From the NCBI GenBank assembly GCA_030696545.1, contig JAUYSA010000103.1:1-12314 (forward strand): a stretch of 12,314 nucleotides of DNA, in the 5' to 3' direction. Of the stretch, positions 1 to 6,376 are shown one piece after another. Both the position numbers and the translations under genes were made by a program. How positions within the stretch are numbered: position 1 is the stretch's first letter; each line of letters starts with the position of its first letter. The stretch comes from Hyphomonadaceae bacterium. Its GTDB lineage: Bacteria; Pseudomonadota; Alphaproteobacteria; Caulobacterales; Hyphomonadaceae. The notes under the pieces are model-generated. The model was not told the origin of the DNA. It searched no databases and saw only the letters and a program-made list of their open reading frames with translations.

Positions 1-638
1 TCACGCAGTACAAGGAGATGCGGGACAAGCACGACTACATGCAGAAGTTCGGCGTCGAGACGGACGCGGACATCCTGCGGACCGTTGCGATGTTCGGCGC
101 TTTCACCGAAGGCCTGCAGCTGTTTGCCTCGTTCGCGATGCTGATGAACTTCCCGCGCTTCAACAAGATGAAGGGCATGGGGCAGATCGTTTCGTGGTCG
201 GTGCGCGACGAGAGCCTGCACTGCGAGGGGATGATCAAGGTCTTCCACACGCTCGCCGCCGAAACTGGTGCGCTTACGGATGAAGTGAAGAACGACATCA
301 TCGATTGCTGCCGCACGGTCGTGATGATGGAGGACGCCTTCATCGATCTCGCCTTCTCGACGGGGCCGGTGCAGGGGATGACCGCGCAGGACATCAAGAA
401 CTACATCCGCTACATCGCCGACTGGCGCCTAGGCCAGCTGAAGCTTCCCGCCATCTATGGCGTGAAAGAGCATCCGATCCCCTGGCTGTCGGAGATCCTT
501 AACGGGGTCGAGCACGCGAACTTCTTCGAACAGCGCGCCACGGAATACTCCAAAGGGGCGACTGGCGGGGACTGGCACGGCTCCGATGGCGTGTGGACCA
601 GCTTCGACAAGATGCAGAAGAAGGTCGCAGCCGAGTAG
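1..638 (+). CDS. nrdB: Ribonucleoside-diphosphate reductase class I beta subunit, C-terminal part (5' end outside window)
   Basis: This is the small (R2) subunit of class I ribonucleotide reductase, which houses the diiron-tyrosyl radical centre used to make deoxyribonucleotides in the cytoplasm. The frame is open from base 3, so the gene begins upstream; about 211 residues are visible and perhaps 140 are missing, including the first iron ligands and the radical tyrosine. Three later metal ligands are visible: Glu at 108-110 in AFTEGLQLFASF, then Glu at 210-212 and His at 219-221 in RDESLH. The 34-residue spacing between the two Glu and the +3 to His match E. coli NrdB E204, E238 and H241. 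The tail keeps a Tyr (546-548) before a GGDW segment, likely the counterpart of the radical-transfer tyrosine that contacts NrdA. A hairpin terminator follows the stop. The family is clear; nrdB rather than nrdF is inferred from general sequence style. Confidence 0.93.
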   Translation, partial: TQYKEMRDKHDYMQKFGVETDADILRTVAMFGAFTEGLQLFASFAMLMNFPRFNKMKGMGQIVSWSVRDESLHCEGMIKVFHTLAAETGALTDEVKNDIIDCCRTVVMMEDAFIDLAFSTGPVQGMTAQDIKNYIRYIADWRLGQLKLPAIYGVKEHPIPWLSEILNGVEHANFFEQRATEYSKGATGGDWHGSDGVWTSFDKMQKKVAAE

Positions 639-654
639 CATTCGGTCGCCGGGG

Positions 655-673
655 AGGGCCGGACGGCCCTTTT
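655..673 (+). terminator. Short intrinsic terminator after nrdB
   Basis: Perfect 6-bp GC-rich stem AGGGCC / GGCCCT (655-660 and 665-670) with a GGAC loop, followed at once by a short run of four T (670-673). It sits 16 bases past the nrdB stop, where a terminator is expected. The T-run is short, so termination may be partial. Confidence 0.6.
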
Positions 674-702
674 CATGCATCTATTACAGGGATTAACGAC
701 AC

Positions 703-721
703 CAGCCATATTTCTTGGCTG
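703..721. repeat. Small inverted repeat upstream of the DUF883 gene
   Basis: CAGCCA and TGGCTG (703-708 and 716-721) form a perfect 6-bp inverted repeat around a 7-base AT-rich centre. It ends three bases before a possible EcfG-type -35 element, so it could be an operator. It could equally be a chance repeat; nothing else supports a function. Confidence 0.25.
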
Positions 722-723
722 AT

Positions 724-749
724 GAAACGCTATATGAAGCGCAGGCGTT
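724..749 (+). promoter_or_regulatory. Possible EcfG (general stress sigma) promoter for the DUF883 gene
   Basis: GAAAC (724-728), a 17-base spacer and CGTT (746-749) differ at one position from the alphaproteobacterial EcfG consensus GGAAC-N16/17-CGTT. The element lies 38 bases upstream of the start codon at 787, a sensible distance for a short leader. DUF883 proteins are commonly stress or stationary-phase induced, which fits. The -35 mismatch is at a position that is normally well kept, so this is a suggestion only. Confidence 0.35.
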
Positions 750-786
750 GTACTGTGACGTCGCAGCTTTCCCCTGGAGTAACCCC

Positions 787-1095
787 ATGTCGTCCCCAAC
801 CAGCGCGTCCGGAAACGGAAATCCCGCGGCCAAGACCGACCTCGAAACACTGAAGAATGACATGAAGGCGCTGCGCGCCGACCTCGCCGCGCTGCTGCGC
901 GACACGGGTTCGCTGGCGCAGGAGCAGGCCAAGGCCGCCGCCGCCAAGGGCCGCGCGCTTGCCGAAGATGCCGGCGAAAAAGCCGAAGAGTACAAGGAAG
1001 CCGTCGCGGACAAGGTTCGCGAGCATCCGCTGGCTGCTGTCGGCATCGCGCTTGCCGCCGGCTTCGTTCTCGCGTCGCTCACCAGCCGCAAGTAG
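787..1095 (+). CDS. DUF883 family tail-anchored membrane protein (YqjD/ElaB-like)
   Basis: Small protein of 102 residues. The ATG at 787 is chosen because GGAG (776-779) lies 7 bases upstream; the frame is open further back but has no ribosome site there. Residues 16-78 are Ala/Lys/Glu-rich with heptad-like spacing and should form a long amphipathic helix. Residues 79-102 read E-H-P-L-A-A, then a Gly/Ala-rich single membrane segment (about 82-98), then a short basic tail ending SRK. This layout is the hallmark of the DUF883 (ElaB/YqjD/YgaM) family, whose E. coli members are inner-membrane proteins that bind ribosomes in stationary phase. Whether this protein binds ribosomes is unknown. The next gene follows after 28 bases and also encodes a small membrane protein, as in the E. 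coli yqjD-yqjE arrangement, so the two are probably co-transcribed. Confidence 0.82.
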   Translation: MSSPTSASGNGNPAAKTDLETLKNDMKALRADLAALLRDTGSLAQEQAKAAAAKGRALAEDAGEKAEEYKEAVADKVREHPLAAVGIALAAGFVLASLTSRK

Positions 1096-1123
1096 CGGTT
1101 GAAGCGGGGCGCCGGGAGCCATC

Positions 1124-1567
1124 GTGTTCGGTATTGAACGTTTCTTTGACCGCGCAAAAGGCGTCGCAGTTGCTGCGGGCGCAGCGAGCCTGCTTGCCAT
1201 TGGCGGCGTGGTGACGCTGTCCGTAAGCGCTGCGATGACCCTGCAGATGTGGATGCCCGGGCCGGCCGCGTATGCGGTTACGGGCGTGGGCTTCCTGTCG
1301 GTTGCGGCGATCGCCATGTGGGTGGGCGTGCAGCCGAAGAAGCCCGAGAAGCACGAGCAGCCTGAAGAAGTCGATCCCACGCGGGCTGTGCTGGCGATGC
1401 TCGACCTTCCGGTCGAGGTCGCCAAGCAGATCCTGAAAGAGCGGCCGGTGGCGGCGACGGTGGCGATCGCGGGCCTTGGCCTGCTGATCGCGCGCAGGCC
1501 GCAGGTTGCGCTCGGCATGGTCGACAAGCTGATTGAGCGTTTCAGTGGCGGCAACCAACACCTCTAG
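1124..1567 (+). CDS. Small membrane protein of unknown function paired with DUF883 (YqjE-like position)
   Basis: Protein of 147 residues starting with GTG at 1124, supported by GGGAG (1114-1118) five bases upstream. Two hydrophobic helices are visible at about residues 16-40 and 48-69, joined by a short Pro/Gly turn. A charged, proline-rich linker follows (about 70-85). A third hydrophobic stretch at 109-123 is preceded by E-R-P-V-A-A and followed by basic residues. The two-helix hairpin recalls phage-holin-like YqjE proteins that travel with DUF883 genes, but I cannot confirm family membership. The E-x-P-x-A-A motif before helix 3 echoes the anchor of the preceding DUF883 protein, suggesting a shared or paired membrane anchor. 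The role may be in envelope or stationary-phase physiology; this is inference from the neighbour. The gene ends convergently with the next one. Confidence 0.7.
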   Translation: MFGIERFFDRAKGVAVAAGAASLLAIGGVVTLSVSAAMTLQMWMPGPAAYAVTGVGFLSVAAIAMWVGVQPKKPEKHEQPEEVDPTRAVLAMLDLPVEVAKQILKERPVAATVAIAGLGLLIARRPQVALGMVDKLIERFSGGNQHL

Positions 1568-1589
1568 CGCGTTGGCGCCTGGTCGCTAG
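1564..1589. repeat. Inverted repeat spanning two convergent stop codons
   Basis: CTAGCG (1564-1569) and CGCTAG (1584-1589) are perfect inverted copies, and each contains the TAG stop of one of the two convergent genes. The 14-base middle contains the palindrome GGCGCC. There is no T-run on either strand, so it is at best a weak bidirectional hairpin. Part of the symmetry follows simply from two facing TAG codons. Confidence 0.3.
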
Positions 1590-2446
1590 TCAGCGATCTT
1601 TGCATTGATCCGGTCGAGCAGGGCGGCGGCTGCGCCGTCGACCGACTGAAGCTGCGTGTTCTGCAGCGCCATCCAGCCGAGCTGGGATTCGATGGTCGCC
1701 GAGAGCTGCGGCGTTTCCCCCACGAGTTTGAGGAAGGCTGCTTCGTCGATGTCGGCGAAGGCTGCGAGGCCGTAAGCTTCGCCGACGGCGCGGACGTCGT
1801 TGATCATCGGGCGCAGCGACTGGTTCTGGGTGGCGTTGTAGCTGGCGAGGACGACGCGGTAGTTCTGGATCTGGCGGACGAGCGCGGTATCGCGGATGAG
1901 GCCGATCTCGCCGGCGCCGATCAGGGCGTCGAACGAGGTCGTGCTGGGCGTCGGGTAGATGCCGGTCACGATGGCGCCCCACAGGCCGCGCCGTGCGCCG
2001 TCATCGAGCGGCGGAAGCTCGGGCATGGCCAGCCTGCCGCTAAGGTTCACCGATGCGGTGGAGGCGGTCTGCGTGTTGAAGTGGTCGATGGATTTTCCGG
2101 TGGCCTGCGCAATCGTGTAGTGCGCGGCGGCCATGCGGCGCAGGGTGACGGTGCGGGCGGTGTCGATCTGCTGGCGGTCTTCCTCAAGGTCGGCTGCGAT
2201 CTCGCGGAGAATGCTCGCCTCACGCTTCTGGTTGTTGAGATCCGTGTTCCACGCCGTCAGCTGGAAACCGAGATACACGCCGAACACCACGACGAAAAAT
2301 TCGATCGCGATGGCGGTCCAGTGCTGATGGCGCAGGTTATGGGCGATGCGGGCGAGGAGCGACGGCGGACGCCGGGCGGGCTCGCCGGCGACGGGCGGGG
2401 TTGGCGCTTCGTGCGGCGCGGAAGGCGTTTGTGGCGTGGCGGTCAT
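1586..2446 (-). CDS. Single-pass membrane protein of unknown function (resembles DUF6090-type proteins)
   Basis: Minus-strand protein of 286 residues. The ATG at 2446-2444 is preferred because its leader carries GGGGA with good spacing; two ATGs further upstream in frame lack one. Residues 1-28 are Pro/Ala-rich and probably disordered. One membrane helix follows at about 43-65, with the pattern G-V-Y-L-G-F-Q-L-T-A-W-N at its end. A charged helix rich in Glu, Arg and Gln follows directly (about 68-95), likely a coiled coil. The rest is a mostly helical soluble region with no catalytic motif I recognise. A short N-terminal tail, one helix ending in G-x-x-x-G-x-Q-x-x-x-W-N and a long helical domain resemble proteobacterial proteins annotated DUF6090; the match is from memory. 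Topology and function are unknown. The gene is divergent from amn and convergent with the DUF883 pair. Confidence 0.72.
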   Translation of the reverse strand: MTATPQTPSAPHEAPTPPVAGEPARRPPSLLARIAHNLRHQHWTAIAIEFFVVVFGVYLGFQLTAWNTDLNNQKREASILREIAADLEEDRQQIDTARTVTLRRMAAAHYTIAQATGKSIDHFNTQTASTASVNLSGRLAMPELPPLDDGARRGLWGAIVTGIYPTPSTTSFDALIGAGEIGLIRDTALVRQIQNYRVVLASYNATQNQSLRPMINDVRAVGEAYGLAAFADIDEAAFLKLVGETPQLSATIESQLGWMALQNTQLQSVDGAAAALLDRINAKIAD

Positions 2447-2538
2447 GCAAATCCCCGGAGCAGACATTCCATGGCGCGCGCGGGGGCGCAAGAATTGGCG
2501 CGGGAAGGGGTCGCGGCATCGTGCCGTAACGGCGCGCG

Positions 2539-2565
2539 TTGACGGAGCAGCGCGGCTTATTTAGT
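2539..2565 (+). promoter_or_regulatory. Candidate sigma-70 promoter placed for a leaderless amn mRNA
   Basis: TTGACG (2539-2544) matches the -35 consensus at five of six positions. TTTAGT (2560-2565) after a 15-base spacer is a fair -10 (four of six). Transcription would begin near 2571-2574, at or just before the amn ATG. The region between 2551 and 2573 has no purine-rich Shine-Dalgarno sequence, which agrees with a leaderless transcript. The 15-base spacer is shorter than the usual 17, which weakens the call. Confidence 0.4.
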
Positions 2566-2573
2566 TTCCCGCA

Positions 2574-4040
2574 ATGACGGGGAAGCTCACGCCAGCACAG
2601 GCAATCGACAAGGCAACCGCGCTTTACGAAGCGGCGGTGGGGCGGCTTCGCGCCGCGCTGGAAGCTTTTGTGACCAAGGGCGTGACGCCCGATCCGAAGT
2701 CGCGGACGCGGGGGGATTTCTGCTATCCGCTGGTGCGGCTGAAGTATCAGCCCGATGGGCCGGTGCCGCCGCTGTCGCGCGCTTTCGCCAAGCTGTCGGA
2801 GCCGGGGATCTACCAGATCACGGTCACGCAGCCTGCTTTCTTCAGGAGCTACTTCCTGGAGCAGCTCGACCAGATCATGGCTGATTTCGACGTGACGCTC
2901 GAGGTCGTCAATTCGACGTCCGAGATTCCGTATCCGTATGTGCTGGAGCACGCATCGAACATCGACGCTGAGGCCTTGCCGCCAGCGGAGTTTGCGCGCT
3001 GGTTCCCGACGCCCAGTCTTGCCGACATTGGCGACGAGGTGATCGACGCCGAGATCCAGGATGGCGGGATTTTCGATACCGACGGCGTTCGGCCGCTGGC
3101 GCTGTTCGATGCACCGCGGATCGATTTCTCGCTTCAGAGGCTGAAGCATTACACCGGCACGCCGTTCGAGCATGTGCAGCGCTACATCCTGTTCACGAAC
3201 TATCATCGCTATGTCGATCACTTCGTCGAATGGTCGGTTGAGCGGCTGAAGCAGCCGGGGCCGTACAAGAAGCTGTCGGCGCCGGGCGGGATCATTGTCG
3301 ACGCGAACACCAAGGATGCAGCGCAGAAGGTGAATGACGGCCCGTGGCGGCGTCACCAGATGCCGGCCTACCACCTGATGGCAGATGACCGGGCAGGGAT
3401 CACGCTGGTGAATATCGGCGTGGGACCGTCGAACGCGAAGACGATTACCGATCACTTAGCGGTTCTGCGGCCTGAATGCTGGATCATGGTGGGGCATTGC
3501 GGCGGCCTGCGTCACTCGCAGCGGATTGGCGACTATGTGCTGGCGCACGCTTATCTGCGCGATGACCATGTGCTCGACGCCGTATTGCCGCGCGACATTC
3601 CGGTTCCGCCGATCGCGGAAGTTCAGGTGGCCTTGCAGGAAGCGGCAGAGAAGGTCACGGGCGAGAATGGCGATGTGCTGAAGCAACGCCTTCGGACGGG
3701 CACGGTCGTGACCACGGATGACCGCAACTGGGAGCTGCGCTTCACGGACTCGGCCAAGCGGTTCAACAAGTCGCGGGCGATTGCGATCGACATGGAAAGC
3801 GCAACGATTGCGGCGAACGGCTATCGGATGCGCGTGCCTTATGGCGTGCTGCTGTGCGTGTCGGACAAGCCGCTGCATGGCGAGATCAAGCTGGCGGGCG
3901 CGGCAAACCGTTTCTACGAGCGCGCGATCGGCGAGCACATCCGGATCGGCATCGAGACCCTTGAGAGTCTGGCTCTGGCCGGTGGCGATGCGTTGCATTC
4001 GCGGAAGCTTCGCTCGTTCTACGAGCCGCCCTTCCGCTAG
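2574..4040 (+). CDS. amn: AMP nucleosidase
   Basis: Hydrolyses AMP to adenine and ribose 5-phosphate (EC 3.2.2.4), a cytoplasmic step controlling adenylate levels and purine salvage. The protein has 488 residues, close to E. coli Amn at 484. The N-terminal AMN_N-type domain covers about residues 15-165. The C-terminal nucleoside-phosphorylase-like domain covers about 265-465: G-V-G-P-S-N near 282-287, M-V-G-H-C-G-G at 305-311, the substrate-binding D-M-E-S-A run starting at Asp406, and S-D-K-P-L-H-G-E with Asp431, the expected catalytic Asp (E. coli Asp428). All look intact. The start at 2574 has no Shine-Dalgarno site; no better in-frame ATG exists nearby, and the N-terminus begins where the family normally does, so a leaderless mRNA is the likeliest explanation. 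It is divergent from the unknown membrane protein gene (127 bases between starts) and followed by a UMF1 transporter after about 150 bases. Confidence 0.95.
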   Translation: MTGKLTPAQAIDKATALYEAAVGRLRAALEAFVTKGVTPDPKSRTRGDFCYPLVRLKYQPDGPVPPLSRAFAKLSEPGIYQITVTQPAFFRSYFLEQLDQIMADFDVTLEVVNSTSEIPYPYVLEHASNIDAEALPPAEFARWFPTPSLADIGDEVIDAEIQDGGIFDTDGVRPLALFDAPRIDFSLQRLKHYTGTPFEHVQRYILFTNYHRYVDHFVEWSVERLKQPGPYKKLSAPGGIIVDANTKDAAQKVNDGPWRRHQMPAYHLMADDRAGITLVNIGVGPSNAKTITDHLAVLRPECWIMVGHCGGLRHSQRIGDYVLAHAYLRDDHVLDAVLPRDIPVPPIAEVQVALQEAAEKVTGENGDVLKQRLRTGTVVTTDDRNWELRFTDSAKRFNKSRAIAIDMESATIAANGYRMRVPYGVLLCVSDKPLHGEIKLAGAANRFYERAIGEHIRIGIETLESLALAGGDALHSRKLRSFYEPPFR

Positions 4041-4068
4041 CGACAACCTGGAACTGGGCATAAGCGTG

Positions 4069-4121
4069 TGAGAGCGGCGCCTTAGGGTATTCCCCGTGTC
4101 CGAATCCCCGCATCCCTCTCA
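4069..4121. repeat. Nested inverted repeats between amn and the transporter; tRNA-3'-end-like stretch
   Basis: An outer pair TGAGAG / CTCTCA (4069-4074, 4116-4121) encloses an inner stem, GGG then ATTC with one bulged T, pairing with GAATCCC (4085-4092 with 4102-4108). GGCGCC (4076-4081) adds a small palindrome. The right half, with TCCGAAT followed by CCC and CCCTCTC, looks like a worn tRNA T-arm and acceptor end. There is no anticodon arm and no CCA, so it is not a working tRNA. It may act as a weak hairpin after amn or be a relic. Confidence 0.3.
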
Positions 4122-4192
4122 ATGAATATCCTCGACTTCAGGCATGTCCTGATGCCCTCTCTTGTCCGGTCGCCAGTGGCCGGGGAGCAATA

Positions 4193-5689
4193 ATGACGGA
4201 CGCCACATCCGAAGCGCGGGACATCGCGCGGAAAGAGCGTCAGCGGGTTGGCGGCGTGATGGCCCCGGCTGGCTTCTCGTGGGCTTTGTTCGAATTCGGA
4301 CGCAACCCGTACTTCATGCTGATCGTGACGTATGTGTTCCCGCCATACTTCGCGCAGTACATCGTCGGCGACCCGGTGCTGGGGCAGGCGACCGTTTCGG
4401 ACGCCACGGCATGGGCGGGCATTATCGGCGCGCTGACAGCGCCGCTGCTTGGCGCGATGATGGACAAGGGCGGCAAGCGCAAGCCGCTGATGGCCGTGTT
4501 CATCGGCATGCTGATGGTGAGCGGGCTGGCGTTGTGGTTTTCGACGCCGGGCAGCGTTGATGCGGCGGGCGTGTTTCATCCGCCAACGGACGGGCTCGGA
4601 CTCTACGGAACCATGATGTTCCTGGTGCTGGGCTTCGTCGGCTATTCGTATTCCGAGATGATGCACAACGCGATGCTGCGCGGGTCGGGGCGGCCCGAAG
4701 CGCTGTCGCAGATCTCGGGCGCCGGCATCGGGCTTGGCCAGCTGTCGTCGGCGATCTGCCTTGGCGGTCTTGCGGTGATTGCGCTGGCGCTGCCGGCGCT
4801 GGGAGACGCGAGTACGGGGTACCTGCTGCAACGCGGGGCAGGGCCGTTTGTGGCGCTTTTCCTTCTGGTGTTCGTGATTCCCTTCTTCATTTATGTGCCA
4901 GACGGCGCACCTGAAGGCGGCAGCTGGAGCCAGGCTGCGCGGCAGGTGTTTTCGAAAGACGGAAAGCTCAACCCGATCGCAGCGGCGACCGGCGTGGTGG
5001 GCTATTTCAAAGGCCTTTTCCGGCAGTTTCCCGAGGCGATGAAATATCTGCTCGCCTGCCTGATCTTCAAGGACGGCATCATTGCGCTGCTGGCGCTGGG
5101 CGGCGTGTTGTCGTCGGGCGTGCTGGGCTGGAATCTTGTCGAGAACGTCCTTTACGGCATCTGGGCGTCGATCTTCGCAGCGATCGGCGGGCTGTGGCTC
5201 GCGGGCGTGATGGACAGGGCTTACGGGCCGCGCAAGGCGATCATGATCCAGCTGGGCCTGCTCATCGCGATCATGGCGATTGCGCTGGGGACGACGCAGC
5301 AGTCGATCCTGTACGGCCTGATCCCGGCGTCGCACGTTGTCCATGGCGCAGGCGTGTTCGATACGCTGGCGGACGTGTTCTACCTGGCGATGATTTCGAT
5401 GGTGGCCATGCTGGCGGCGGCAAACATCAGCGCAAGCCGCTACATGATCGTCGTGTTGGCGCCGAAAGACCGGGTGGCGGAGTTCTATGGCCTGTTCGCG
5501 ATGTCGAGCACGGCGACAGTGTGGCTGGGGCCGCTGCTAACAGGGTGGGCGACGCGCACGTTCAACGATCAGCGCATCGGGTTCTCACCCGTTCTGTTGC
5601 TGCTGGCGATTGGCCTGGGGCTGATGTTCCTGCTCAAACCCGGCACGGGCGGAACGGGTGCGAGCGCCGCGCAGGCGCCCGAGGCCTGA
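4193..5689 (+). CDS. UMF1-type major facilitator superfamily transporter
   Basis: Inner-membrane transporter of 498 residues with about 12 hydrophobic segments. The start at 4193 is supported by GGGGAG (4182-4187) five bases upstream. Family marks: S-W-A-L-F-E-F-G-R-N-P-Y-F at residues 29-41 in the first helix, an MFS motif-A loop with D91...G-K-R-K97 after helix 2, a Y-S-Y-S-E-M-M-H-N-A-M-L segment in the first half, and a second motif-A loop D341...G-P-R-K348 in the second half. These match the UMF1 (Atg22-like) branch of MFS proteins. The substrate is not predictable: fungal Atg22 exports amino acids from the vacuole, and bacterial relatives are mostly uncharacterised. The Gly/Ala-rich C-terminal tail (last 20 residues) is probably disordered. 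It lies alone between amn and a convergent minus-strand gene. The preceding purine salvage gene might hint at a related substrate, but this is weak. Confidence 0.85.
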   Translation: MTDATSEARDIARKERQRVGGVMAPAGFSWALFEFGRNPYFMLIVTYVFPPYFAQYIVGDPVLGQATVSDATAWAGIIGALTAPLLGAMMDKGGKRKPLMAVFIGMLMVSGLALWFSTPGSVDAAGVFHPPTDGLGLYGTMMFLVLGFVGYSYSEMMHNAMLRGSGRPEALSQISGAGIGLGQLSSAICLGGLAVIALALPALGDASTGYLLQRGAGPFVALFLLVFVIPFFIYVPDGAPEGGSWSQAARQVFSKDGKLNPIAAATGVVGYFKGLFRQFPEAMKYLLACLIFKDGIIALLALGGVLSSGVLGWNLVENVLYGIWASIFAAIGGLWLAGVMDRAYGPRKAIMIQLGLLIAIMAIALGTTQQSILYGLIPASHVVHGAGVFDTLADVFYLAMISMVAMLAAANISASRYMIVVLAPKDRVAEFYGLFAMSSTATVWLGPLLTGWATRTFNDQRIGFSPVLLLLAIGLGLMFLLKPGTGGTGASAAQAPEA

Positions 5690-5696
5690 TACCTCG
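5680..5696. repeat. Hairpin around the transporter stop codon
   Basis: CGAGG (5680-5684) and CCTCG (5692-5696) form a perfect 5-bp stem with a 7-base loop that contains the TGA stop at 5687-5689. No T-run follows. It could weakly slow or stabilise the 3' end between these convergent genes. I see no better terminator in the 40-base gap. Confidence 0.25.
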
Positions 5697-5729
5697 ATCT
5701 ATCGTCAGGGATTTGTCGTCGAGAGCGGG

Positions 5730-6170
5730 CTACTGATCGCCCTTGGCGGTCGCCTGCTTGCCGCTCACGGTCGCCATCACGTCAGAGAAATGGCCCGGCG
5801 CATCGCCAACCATCGGCGTGGCGCGGCACTTGTCGACGCATGAGTACGAGTAAGTGGCGCCGCTGCGGATCACGGTGAGGCCGTTGTCGTCTTCACCGCC
5901 GACCATGAGCTGGCTCGAATAGATCGTGTTGCCGGCGCGATCGAGAACCGTGAGATTGGTCGATCCAAAGGCTTTGCCGGTGACGAGCAGGGTGCGTGCG
6001 TCGTGAACGGTCACATCGGCGACCGTCGCGTTGCCGACCACGACCGAGTTGGCCGGCTGGTTCAGCTTCAGCGTGACTGTCTGGTCGACCTTCACCTTGA
6101 ACGGATCAGCCAGCGCGGCCGGCGAAAGCGCCAGGCAGATCGCGACAGCAGCAAAAAATTTCTTCGTCAT
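5730..6170 (-). CDS. Secreted stand-alone CpaC N-terminal-type (pilus assembly N) domain protein
   Basis: Minus-strand protein of 146 residues. The ATG at 6170 is preceded by GGGGAG with 7-base spacing. Residues 1-21 are a typical Sec signal peptide (basic MTKK start, hydrophobic core, A-L-A end), so the protein is periplasmic or outside. Residues 23-95 match the N-terminal domain of the secretin CpaC: the stretch V-V-V-G-N...L-D-R-A-G aligns without gaps to the corresponding stretch of cpaC in this same window (V-I-I-A-N...L-D-R-S-G), with about a third of positions identical. Unlike CpaC it has no BON or secretin domain. The C-terminal 40 residues carry a C-V-D-K-C pair that could form a disulfide, and a charged end. 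Its place beside the pilin gene suggests a role in Flp pilus assembly, perhaps as a CpaC partner, but this is inference. It is transcribed away from pilA. Confidence 0.82.
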   Translation of the reverse strand: MTKKFFAAVAICLALSPAALADPFKVKVDQTVTLKLNQPANSVVVGNATVADVTVHDARTLLVTGKAFGSTNLTVLDRAGNTIYSSQLMVGGEDDNGLTVIRSGATYSYSCVDKCRATPMVGDAPGHFSDVMATVSGKQATAKGDQ

Positions 6171-6266
6171 GGGCGGTCTCCCCAGGGGACAGTTGGGGTG
6201 ACGATAGGGAGCAAGCCTGAATCAATGGCTAAGGACGCGATGCCGGATCGGGCTTGCGGGGCAGGG

Positions 6267-6284
6267 GACTCGCGCGCGCGAGTC
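6267..6284. repeat. 18-bp perfect palindrome
   Basis: GACTCGCGCGCGCGAGTC reads the same on both strands, with no spacer; the core (6271-6280) is alternating CG. It sits in the divergent region, 97 bases from the minus-strand start and 224 bases before pilA. It could be the binding site of a dimeric regulator or a cruciform or Z-DNA-prone site. No factor is recognisable. Confidence 0.85.
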
Positions 6285-6361
6285 TATCTATACATACGCA
6301 CGCACGGGCTGGCGCCGTTATTGAACTCTTCAAAGTATTGAATCGAGTGTTGACGGCGTGG

Positions 6362-6376
6362 TTAAGCAGAACTGAA
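6362..6376 (+). promoter_or_regulatory. Possible CtrA-like box upstream of pilA
   Basis: TTAA (6362-6365), seven bases, then TGAA (6373-6376) matches the CtrA full-site pattern TTAA-N7-TTAA at seven of eight positions. In Caulobacter, pilA is directly activated by CtrA, so a box here would make biological sense. The distance to pilA (131 bases) requires a long leader, and no good -10 follows at the usual spacing, so confidence is limited. Confidence 0.35.

Noticed and set aside
2337..4061. Two long minus-strand open frames (372 and 201 codons) covering amn
   Set aside because: They lie exactly antisense to a gene with intact family motifs, are Arg/His/Pro-rich without domain character, and occur in one shared mirror frame, as expected from codon bias in GC-rich DNA.
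4069..4121. Functional tRNA or tmRNA gene
   Set aside because: Only a partial T-arm-like and acceptor-like stretch is seen; no D-arm, anticodon arm or CCA end can be drawn in about 53 bases.
4082..5344. 420-codon minus-strand open frame over the transporter
   Set aside because: Composition (Arg, Gln, His, Ala repeats) is typical of antisense shadow frames; the plus-strand transporter has clear membrane helices and MFS motifs and a ribosome site.
6310..6325. Sigma-54-like TGGCGC-N5-TTGAA upstream of pilA
   Set aside because: The -24 GG is present and spacing is right, but the near-invariant GC of the -12 element is GA, so the match is not adequate.
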